From JAHWKI01 sp035513575 (GTDB taxonomy: Bacteria; Gemmatimonadota; Gemmatimonadetes; Longimicrobiales; RSA9), in assembly GCA_035513575.1 (NCBI GenBank), contig DATKBW010000162.1, positions 1 through 44,550 of the forward strand: DNA of 44,550 nucleotides, given 5' to 3'. The stretch's first letter is position 1; each line of letters opens with the position of its first letter. Both the position numbers and the translations under genes were made by a program. Below are positions 15,687 through 22,522 of the stretch, piece after piece. The notes beneath the pieces are model-generated. The model worked only from the letters and a program-made list of their open reading frames with translations. It was not told the origin of the DNA and searched no databases.

Positions 15687-16382
15687 CTAGAGACCCCCGC
15701 CCTCCGGGCGCTCGGCTTCCGCTTCTTCCTCCCCCTCCGGCACGTCGGGCCGCGGTTCCAGCCCCGCGTCCGCGATCGTCCCCTCGTCGCCCGGCTCCAC
15801 CCCCGTCGACTCGACACGGGCGTGGGAGTTCAGGTCCCGCGCGGGGACCTCCTCGTCGTCCTCCACCCGGTGCACGTTCAGCTCGCGGTCCAGCATCGCC
15901 TGCTTGTCGCTCGGGCGGTCCGGGTCCGTGGCGGGCGACTGCCGCCGCGTCCCCATCCCCACGCCCATGCCGTAGTGATGCCGCTCCCGCAGCTCCGGCG
16001 CGCCTTCGCTCCAGCGGCGGCGCGCCTCCGACCGCTGCGCTTCCTCCGCGTCCACGACCAGCCGGTTCACGACCGTATACACGCCGGTGGTCCGCTGCGC
16101 GATCCCCACCGCCCGCTCCGCCTCCGAGCGGTCGCGCACCGTACCGTTCAGCTCCACGACGCCCTCCGCGATCGTGTCCACCTCGAGCTGCCGACGTCCC
16201 AGCTTGCCGTCGCTGCGCAGCGCCTCGGCCACGTCCTGGGCCGAGCCCCGCGGCTGGCCCCAGCGGCGCACCGCTTCCCTTCGGCCCGCTTCGTTCCGGC
16301 GCCACAGCCACACACCCCCGGCCACACCCGCGGAAATGCCGAAAAGGGCGAGCATCGCCTGCGTACGACGGTCGTTCTTCAT
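15687..16382 (-). CDS. Membrane-anchored BON-domain protein
   Basis: A 231-residue protein anchored by one N-terminal helix (about residues 8-28, ending WLWRRN). A single BON domain follows (about 62-110: LEVDTIAEGVVELNGTV, with the conserved glycine and hydrophobic pattern, ending VNRLVV). BON domains usually bind phospholipid membranes and occur in envelope stress proteins such as OsmY. The C-terminal 110 residues are disordered and strongly acidic at the end (EGEEEAEAERPEGG). The start at ATG 16382 is set by AGGAGG upstream; the longer in-frame Met at 16445 would put the anchor internally. Precise role unknown. Confidence 0.82.
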   Translation of the reverse strand: MKNDRRTQAMLALFGISAGVAGGVWLWRRNEAGRREAVRRWGQPRGSAQDVAEALRSDGKLGRRQLEVDTIAEGVVELNGTVRDRSEAERAVGIAQRTTGVYTVVNRLVVDAEEAQRSEARRRWSEGAPELRERHHYGMGVGMGTRRQSPATDPDRPSDKQAMLDRELNVHRVEDDEEVPARDLNSHARVESTGVEPGDEGTIADAGLEPRPDVPEGEEEAEAERPEGGGL

Positions 16383-16445
16383 CTCGAAAGCCTCCTGCGG
16401 TTGCGACGTTCGACTCGCCTCCGAAGGGTGCAAGTCGTGCACCAC

Positions 16446-17255
16446 TCAGCGCCTCGACCCGCCGCTCCCGGCCACCGCCCCGCCGTCCTCCGGCCGGCGC
16501 TCTCGCCGCTCCCTCTCGCGCCGCTCCCGGATCGCACGGACGCGGTCCTCGAAGCTCTCGACGAAGCGGGTGCGGTCGACCTGGGCCTCCAGGTCGTACC
16601 ACTCGCCTCGCTCCGGATTCCATTCCTCCACGTACACGGGCAGAGGGAGCTTCAGCTTGCCCAGGTGCAGCACCCCGGGGCTGATCCCCCAGCGCCCGCC
16701 GTCGGCGTCCGTCACCGTCCAGTCGGTGGCCCGGACCCGGCGCTCCGTCTCCGCCAGGGCGGAATCGCTCAGCAGCTCCAGCGCCGCGGCGAGGCGGGCC
16801 TGCACGTCCACGAAGGTCGGCTCCCGCGGGATCAGCACCATCGGCCTCCAGATCCGCGGGTCCACCAGGCGCGGCGCGAGCCGGTCGGCGGCCGTCAGGT
16901 CGTCGGGGACCGCGCGCTCGGGGGTGGACCGGTCCGGTGCGGGCGCCACCACGGCGATCTCCTCGCGCTCGGGGCGCCTCGGATCCGGGACGGGCTCGGC
17001 GCCGACGCGCGCGGGCGCAGGAGACAGGTTCACGGCCCGCATTCCCGTCGGCGGCTCCACCACCAGGGGGGCGGGGCGGGCGGGGCGGCCCGAGCGCGGC
17101 TGATGGAGGAGGCCGCCGAGGATCCCGACCGCGACGACGTGCACCACAACGGAGAGAGCGAGCCCGATGCGCAGGACCCGCCGCTCGCGCCCGGTCCGCG
17201 CGCGGACGGTGCTGCGCCCGCTGCGGGCGACGTGGTCCTCCCCTCGTCCTCTCAT
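16446..17255 (-). CDS. Single-pass protein with TonB-like N-terminus, unknown function
   Basis: A 269-residue protein with a basic cytoplasmic start, one membrane helix (about 28-50, VVVHVVAVGILGGLL) and a Pro/Arg-rich periplasmic linker (about 51-120). This layout resembles energy transducers of the TonB type, but the C-terminal part does not show a TonB domain. Instead there is a helical stretch with VDVQARLAAALELL and a short beta segment (LHLGKLKLPLPVYV), then an Arg/Glu-rich coiled tail. ATG 17255 has CAGGAG upstream. It lies 63 bases before the BON-domain gene on the same strand. I do not recognise the family. Confidence 0.75.
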   Translation of the reverse strand: MRGRGEDHVARSGRSTVRARTGRERRVLRIGLALSVVVHVVAVGILGGLLHQPRSGRPARPAPLVVEPPTGMRAVNLSPAPARVGAEPVPDPRRPEREEIAVVAPAPDRSTPERAVPDDLTAADRLAPRLVDPRIWRPMVLIPREPTFVDVQARLAAALELLSDSALAETERRVRATDWTVTDADGGRWGISPGVLHLGKLKLPLPVYVEEWNPERGEWYDLEAQVDRTRFVESFEDRVRAIRERRERERRERRPEDGGAVAGSGGSRR

Positions 17256-17340
17256 CGACTCCTGATAACCCCCCCGTCCACGGCCGTTCCGGGGCGAGCC
17301 GATGCGGCGCGGGCGTGACTCCCGCCGGCGGTGCGCGGGA

Positions 17341-18501
17341 TCAGATCACGCGGCCCAACCGCTCCGCCGCCTCCTCGAGCCGCCCCTCCGCGGCGGTGAG
17401 CGCGACGCGGAAGAAGCCTTCCCCGCCCGCCCCCATGGCGGCCCCCGGCATCACCACCACGCCCTCATCCTGGAGCGCCCGGAGGGCGAACGCCTCGGAG
17501 GGTTCCCCGCCCGGCACCGGCACCCAGAGGTATATCGTGGCGGTGGGGACCTCCACGGCGAAGCCGGCCCTGGTCAGCGACGACGCGGCCGCGTCGCGCC
17601 GCCGCCGGAACGTCTCTACGTTGCCCGGGACCCATTCGTCGTAGGATTCCAGCGCCGCCCGCGCGCCCGCCTGCACCGCGAGGAACGGTCCGGTATCCGT
17701 GAAGGTCTTCACCCGCTGGAGCGCCGCGATGATCTCCGCCTTGCCGGCGGCCCACCCTATGCGCCAGCCGGTCATGTTGTACGTCTTCGAGAACGAGTGG
17801 AACTCGATGGCGACGTCCCGCGCCCCATCCAGCTCCAGGATGCTCGGCGGCCGATACCCATCGAAGGCGATCTCGCTGTACGCGTTGTCGTAGCACAGGA
17901 TGGCGTCGTGCTGCCGGCACCACGTCACCGCCTCCTCCAGGTAGCCGGTGGGCGCCGCGGCGGCGGTGGGGTTGTTCGGGTAGTTCAGGTAGACGATCCG
18001 GGTCCGCTCCGCCACCGCGGCGGGGATCTCGCCGAACGGCACCAGGAAATCGTTCTCCGGTCGCAGCGGGACGAGGTGCGGCGTCCCCCCCGCCAGGAGG
18101 GTCCCGCCCCGGTACGGCTGGTACCCCGGGTCCGGGATCACCGTCGCGTCCCCCGGGCCGACGTAGCCGAACGCCAGGTGCGCGATCCCCTCCTTCGAAC
18201 CCAGCAGCGGCAGCACCTCCCGCATGGCGTCCAGCGAGACGCCGAACCGCCCTCGCATCCACGCCGCGATGGACTCCCGCAGCTCCACCAGCCCCAGCTG
18301 GAAGCCGTACCGGCTCATCCCCACCTCTTCCGCCGCGGCCCGGAGGGCCGCCACGGCCCGCGGTGGCGGCGCCAGGTCCGCATCCCCCGCCCCGAGGTCG
18401 ATCACGTCCACGCCCTGCGCCCGGAGCTCGCGCCGGATGCGCGGCACCTCGGCCAAGGGGTAGGCGGGGAAATCCTCGAAACGGCGGTGGACGCGCGGCA
18501 T
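17341..18501 (-). CDS. Class I/II PLP aminotransferase (DapL/AlaT-like)
   Basis: Fold-type I aminotransferase, 386 residues. The PLP lysine is Lys239 in SFSKTYNMTGWRIG, the cofactor-ring Asp is 205 in YDNAYSE, and the substrate-carboxylate Arg is expected near the C-terminus in FFRVAL. The SKTYNMTGWRIG wording groups it with LL-diaminopimelate and alanine aminotransferases. The usual NPTG is NPTA here (residues 177-180). A DapL role (tetrahydrodipicolinate to LL-DAP) is plausible but not proven. ATG 18501 has no clear ribosome site. It lies 85 bases before the TM/Pro-rich gene and is divergent from the secreted-protein gene. Confidence 0.88.
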   Translation of the reverse strand: MPRVHRRFEDFPAYPLAEVPRIRRELRAQGVDVIDLGAGDADLAPPPRAVAALRAAAEEVGMSRYGFQLGLVELRESIAAWMRGRFGVSLDAMREVLPLLGSKEGIAHLAFGYVGPGDATVIPDPGYQPYRGGTLLAGGTPHLVPLRPENDFLVPFGEIPAAVAERTRIVYLNYPNNPTAAAAPTGYLEEAVTWCRQHDAILCYDNAYSEIAFDGYRPPSILELDGARDVAIEFHSFSKTYNMTGWRIGWAAGKAEIIAALQRVKTFTDTGPFLAVQAGARAALESYDEWVPGNVETFRRRRDAAASSLTRAGFAVEVPTATIYLWVPVPGGEPSEAFALRALQDEGVVVMPGAAMGAGGEGFFRVALTAAEGRLEEAAERLGRVI

Positions 18502-18564
18502 CTGGATCGCTCGGGTGGTGGCTGCGCTGCTGTCGCGCGCAATGGAACCGCGCGCCCGCCGGCC

Positions 18565-18582
18565 GGCAAGGGCGGCCTTGCC
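18565..18582. other. Small hairpin in a divergent intergenic region
   Basis: GGCAAGG (18565-18571) and CCTTGCC (18576-18582) pair around a GCGG loop, midway between the aminotransferase and the secreted-protein gene. A weak plus-strand promoter reading, TTGCCC (18578-18583), 17 bases, CAACTT (18601-18606), overlaps it. It could be an operator, but nothing proves this. Confidence 0.3.
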
Positions 18583-18654
18583 CCCTCACCGCGCCACCCT
18601 CAACTTCGCCGGGCACCGTGCCGGCCCTGCCGCGCACCCGTCCAGGAGATATCG

Positions 18655-19239
18655 ATGCGGAAGACGACGCGCCTGCTGCTCCTCGTGCTGATCGCCACGC
18701 CCGCCGGCGTCGCGGCCCAGGACCTGGAGTCCCCCGAGGCCGCGGCCCGCGCCATGAGCGACCGCATGAAGGAGGCGGACTGGGAGGGGATGGCTGCGCT
18801 GATGCACCCGGCGGCCCTGGAGACGTTCCGCGCCATGGTGGAGCCGATCCTCAGCCACCCCGCGGGTGGCCAGCTCCGGGACGCGCTCTTCGGCGCACCG
18901 GACTCGACGGGCGTCTCCGGCCTCTCCGATGCCCAGCTCTTCGGCCGCTTCATCGGCGCCGTCCTGTCCCAGGACCCCGCGATGCGCGACGCCGTCCGCA
19001 ACGCCGAGGTCGACGTCATCGGCCATATCATGGAAGGGGACACCGCCCACGTGGTCGCACGCAGCCGGCTCCAGTTCGAAGGCGTGCCGATGTCGCAGAT
19101 GGAGGTGTCCAGCTTCGTCCGTCACGACGGCCGCTGGCTCGGGCTCCTCACGGGCGAGTTCTCCGGGATGGCCGCGGCGTTCGGACGGATGCTCGAAGTC
19201 GTGCCCGTCCCCGGCGATCCGGGGGACCCGTGGGACTGA
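18655..19239 (+). CDS. Secreted protein of unknown function (NTF2-like fold possible)
   Basis: A 194-residue protein with a clear signal peptide (MRKTTRLLLLVLIATPAG) and a likely cleavage after AAQ (near residue 22). The mature part begins with an amphipathic helix (AARAMSDRMKEADWEGMAAL) leading to MHPAALETF. It ends in beta strands with DTAHVVARSRLQFEG and FVRHDGRWLGLLTG. This is the order seen in NTF2-like/SnoaL proteins, where a helix pair packs on a curved sheet. That fold call is my inference. ATG 18655 has AGGAG eight bases upstream. It is convergent with the ADOP permease gene, 13 bases apart. Confidence 0.8.
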   Translation: MRKTTRLLLLVLIATPAGVAAQDLESPEAAARAMSDRMKEADWEGMAALMHPAALETFRAMVEPILSHPAGGQLRDALFGAPDSTGVSGLSDAQLFGRFIGAVLSQDPAMRDAVRNAEVDVIGHIMEGDTAHVVARSRLQFEGVPMSQMEVSSFVRHDGRWLGLLTGEFSGMAAAFGRMLEVVPVPGDPGDPWD

Positions 19240-19252
19240 CGACGCCCGGGGC

Positions 19253-21688
19253 CTACCCGCCCCGGAGCACCCCCATCGGCTCGACACGGGCCGCGCGCCG
19301 GGCCGGGATGTAGGCGGCCGCGAGGGCCACCCCCACGAGCACCACGGCCACCGCCCCGAGCGTGACCGGGTCCCTCGGCGCCACACCGTAGAGCTGCGCG
19401 GCCAGGACCCCGCTCGTGACCAGCGACGCCGCTCCCCCGACGAGCACGCCCACCCCCGCCAGCGCCGCGGCTTCCCCCACCACCATCCTCTGGACCTCGC
19501 CCCGACCGGCGCCCAGCGCCATCCGGATGCCGATCTCCGGTCGCCGCTGCTCGACGATGGTGGCGATCACACCGTACAGGCCGATCACCCCGAGGGCCAG
19601 CGCGACCGCCGCCGCGATCCCCAGCAGCAGCATGGCGAAGCTGGTGCGCCGCATCGACGCCGCGACGACCTCGGTCATCGGCCGCACCGTGCCCACCGCG
19701 ATCCCGGCGTCCGTCTCGCGGATGAGCGCCCGGATCGGCGCCGCCAGCGTCGCCGGCGCCACGCCCGCCACGCGCACCGCGAGCGCCATGGCCCGCGGCG
19801 GGCTCCAAAGCGGCGCGCCCTCGAGGGGGAGCATGGGGAAGAACACCTGCGGGACGGGCGCGTCATTCAGCCCGTTCGCGCGAATGTCCTCGGTGACCCC
19901 GACGATGCGGTAATACGGCTCGCCCATGCCGTTCCCCCGCACGGTCTGCCCGATGGCACTCTGCCCTGGCCAGACGTGGTCGGCGAACGCCCGCGTCACG
20001 ACCACGCCCCCGCGGCGCGCTTCCACGTCCCGCCAGCTGGGGGCCTCCCCTTCCACCTCGATCCCCATCGCCCGGAAATAGCCGGGGGTGGCCTGGATCG
20101 TCGACGCGAAACACTCCGACATGCGCTGCCGCGCGGCCGCGTCCGCCGTGAACAGGATCGAGCATCCGGTCGGCGCCGCGAGCGGCAGCGCCTGCGTGGC
20201 TCCCACCGCGACCACGCCAGGGAGCGCGGCCACCCGCTCCGACAGGCTCCGATGAAAAGACGCGACGGCCTCGTAGCCGAAATAGTGCGCCGACGGCAGC
20301 GAGAGCTCCATCGTCAACACGCCCTCGGGGTCGAGCCCGGGGTCCACGGACCGCAGGTTGTGGAACGTCCGGAGCATCAGCCCCGCCCCGGTCAGCAGCA
20401 CGAGCGCCAGCGCCATCTCGAACACCACCAGGCCGCGGCGCGCGGCGTTCCGCTGCCGCGACGCGGTCAGCCCCGGGCCCTCCCGCAGCCACTCGAAGCG
20501 CACCCCGGACCGGACCACGGGCAGGAGCCCGAACGCCAGCGCGGCGCCGAGGGAGACGGCCGCGGTGAACGCCGCGCTCCGCCAGCCCGGGGAAATCTCC
20601 TCCAGCCGCGGGATGTCCGGCCCGGCGGCGACGAGGGCGGCGATCCCCCACCCCGCCAGGATGAGCCCCAGCGCCCCCGCCGCCCCGCCCAGCAGCACGC
20701 TCTCCGCCAGCCACTTCGCCGCGAGGTCCGCCCGGGATGCGCCGAGCGCCATCCGCAGCGCGCTTTCCCGGCGCCCGGCCTCCAGCCGCACCAGGAACAG
20801 GTTGGCCACGTTCACGCACCCGATCAGCAGCACGATCCCCACCGCCCCGAGCAGCACCCACAGCGCCGCGCCGATATCTCCCACCACGTGGTCCCGGAGC
20901 GGGACCACCGCCGCCGTGAAGCCCGTCCGCTCGTAGAAGTCGCTGCCGTAGGCGTTCGTCAGCGTTTCCGGCCAGTCCGCCATCACGCGCCGGACATCCC
21001 CCTCCGCCATCTCCGGCGTCACCCCCGGTGCCAGCCGGGCCACCGCGTTGAACCGATGCCAGTTGACCGGCGTCTTCGACGCGCTGATCCGGACGGGGTA
21101 CCAGAGGTGGGTGTTCCGCTCCGGCACGTCCAGGCCGGGCTCCACCACCCCCACGACCTCCGCCGCCACCCCGTTCAGCTCCAGGGTCGTTCCCACGATT
21201 CGCGGATCGGCGCCCAGGCGGGTGCGCCAGAATTCGTGCGACAGCACGACCGCCAGCGACGCCTCGGGATCGTTGTCCTCCCAGCGGAACAGCCTCCCCA
21301 CCGCCGCCCTCCCGCCCAGAACGTCGAAGAGGTTCGCGCTCACCCCCGTCGCGGGAACCTCTTCCGCCACGTCCTCACCGGCCAGCACCAGGCTCGACGC
21401 CTCGTAGACCGCGATGTCCGTGAAGCTCCGGTTCGACTCCCGCGCCGCGAAGAACCCGGCCTCGCTCATCCCCCACTTCCATTCCGGGTTCAGCAGCGGG
21501 ACCGGGTGCTCCAGCCGCACCAGCCGATCCGAATCCGCGTACGGCAGCGGCTCCAGCACCACCGCGTTCACCACCGTGAAGATCGCCGTCGTCGCGCCGA
21601 TCCCCAGCGCCAGGGTCACCACGGCGATGGCCGCGAACGACGGGCGCCGGAGCAGCGTCCGGGCCGCGATGCGCAGGTGTCGGAGCAT
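19253..21688 (-). CDS. ABC transporter permease, ADOP (MacB/FtsX) family
   Basis: An 811-residue permease with the duplicated layout known from acidobacterial-type orphan permeases. An N-terminal helix (LRRPSFAAIAVVTLALGIGA) is followed by a MacB periplasmic core domain (about 50-240), an FtsX block of three helices (about 285-375), a further helix at about 420-440, a second periplasmic domain, and a second FtsX block at the C-terminus. MacB-type proteins move lipoproteins, peptides or drugs mechanically across the periplasm. No ATPase gene is adjacent, which fits the 'orphan' description. I chose ATG 21688 because MLRHLRIAARTL is the usual family start; an in-frame TTG at 21721 only adds 11 unconserved residues. 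Confidence 0.92.
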   Translation of the reverse strand: MLRHLRIAARTLLRRPSFAAIAVVTLALGIGATTAIFTVVNAVVLEPLPYADSDRLVRLEHPVPLLNPEWKWGMSEAGFFAARESNRSFTDIAVYEASSLVLAGEDVAEEVPATGVSANLFDVLGGRAAVGRLFRWEDNDPEASLAVVLSHEFWRTRLGADPRIVGTTLELNGVAAEVVGVVEPGLDVPERNTHLWYPVRISASKTPVNWHRFNAVARLAPGVTPEMAEGDVRRVMADWPETLTNAYGSDFYERTGFTAAVVPLRDHVVGDIGAALWVLLGAVGIVLLIGCVNVANLFLVRLEAGRRESALRMALGASRADLAAKWLAESVLLGGAAGALGLILAGWGIAALVAAGPDIPRLEEISPGWRSAAFTAAVSLGAALAFGLLPVVRSGVRFEWLREGPGLTASRQRNAARRGLVVFEMALALVLLTGAGLMLRTFHNLRSVDPGLDPEGVLTMELSLPSAHYFGYEAVASFHRSLSERVAALPGVVAVGATQALPLAAPTGCSILFTADAAARQRMSECFASTIQATPGYFRAMGIEVEGEAPSWRDVEARRGGVVVTRAFADHVWPGQSAIGQTVRGNGMGEPYYRIVGVTEDIRANGLNDAPVPQVFFPMLPLEGAPLWSPPRAMALAVRVAGVAPATLAAPIRALIRETDAGIAVGTVRPMTEVVAASMRRTSFAMLLLGIAAAVALALGVIGLYGVIATIVEQRRPEIGIRMALGAGRGEVQRMVVGEAAALAGVGVLVGGAASLVTSGVLAAQLYGVAPRDPVTLGAVAVVLVGVALAAAYIPARRAARVEPMGVLRGG

Positions 21689-21889
21689 GGGTCGTCTCTC
21701 GCGTGTGCAGGACAGGGACAAAGGCGGTCTCCCGCGACATGGAAGCGCCGTGCCCGCACCGGTCAGGTGGCCGGAGCCCCTCTGCCGCCTGCGTTTCTAC
21801 CGGCCAACCGGCCCGGGGGGGGCGCACGGGCTGTCCGGATCCGCACACTCGCCGCGCGCCCGCGGACACTCGCGCCGCCCGGCCCGGCG

Positions 21890-22522
21890 CTACGGCCCTT
21901 CCCGCACCCCGGAGCGGACCGTGGACACGCCGGGCACCTCCACCACCACCTCGTCCCCGGGCAGGAGCGGCCCCACGCCCTCCGGCGTGCCGGTGGCGAT
22001 CAGGTCCCCCGGCTCCAGCGTGAAGATCGAGCTGATGTAGTGGACGAGGAACGGGATGCCGAACGCCATGTCACGAGCGTGGCCGTGCTGCCGCGTCTCC
22101 CCGTTCACCCGGCAGATCACCTCCAGCGCCCGCCAGTCCACCGCCGCCGCTTCCGCCATGGGGCCGACGGGGCAGAACGTGTCGAATCCTTTCGCCCGCG
22201 CCCACTGCCCATCGGTTTTCTGGAGGTCGCGCGCGGTGACGTCGTTCAGCGCCACGTAGCCGGCGATGACGTCCAGCGCCTCCGCCTCGGCGACCCGCCG
22301 GCAGCGGCGCCCGATCACCACCCCGATCTCCCCCTCGTGCTCGACCCGCGCGGATTCCGGCGGGAGCACGATCGGTTCCCCATCCTCGATGAGCGACGAC
22401 GGCGGCTTGAAGAAGAGCAGCGGCCGCTCCGGCACCTCGTTCCCCAGCTCCCGCGCGTGCGCCACGTAGTTGCGCCCCACGCAGACGATCTTCGAAGGGG
22501 GCCCCACGGACGTCGACCCCAT
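21890..22522 (-). CDS. Fumarylacetoacetate hydrolase (FAH) family protein
   Basis: A 210-residue single-domain member of the FAH superfamily, the size of acylpyruvase/fumarylpyruvate hydrolases. KIVCVGRNYVAHARE is the typical N-terminal block. Metal ligands are Glu63 and Glu65 in EHEGEIGVVIG and Asp94 in ALNDVTARDLQ. GTPEGVGPL near the C-terminus is also conserved. These enzymes cleave C-C bonds of 2-oxo acids or decarboxylate oxaloacetate. ATG 22522 overlaps the helicase stop by one base (TGATG); the GTG three bases earlier is the alternative. Its link to a helicase gene is unexplained by function. Confidence 0.92.
   Translation of the reverse strand: MGSTSVGPPSKIVCVGRNYVAHARELGNEVPERPLLFFKPPSSLIEDGEPIVLPPESARVEHEGEIGVVIGRRCRRVAEAEALDVIAGYVALNDVTARDLQKTDGQWARAKGFDTFCPVGPMAEAAAVDWRALEVICRVNGETRQHGHARDMAFGIPFLVHYISSIFTLEPGDLIATGTPEGVGPLLPGDEVVVEVPGVSTVRSGVREGP

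Noticed and set aside
21689..21721. TTG start at 21721 for the ADOP permease
   Set aside because: Adds 11 polar residues before the usual family N-terminus; ATG 21688 fits better.
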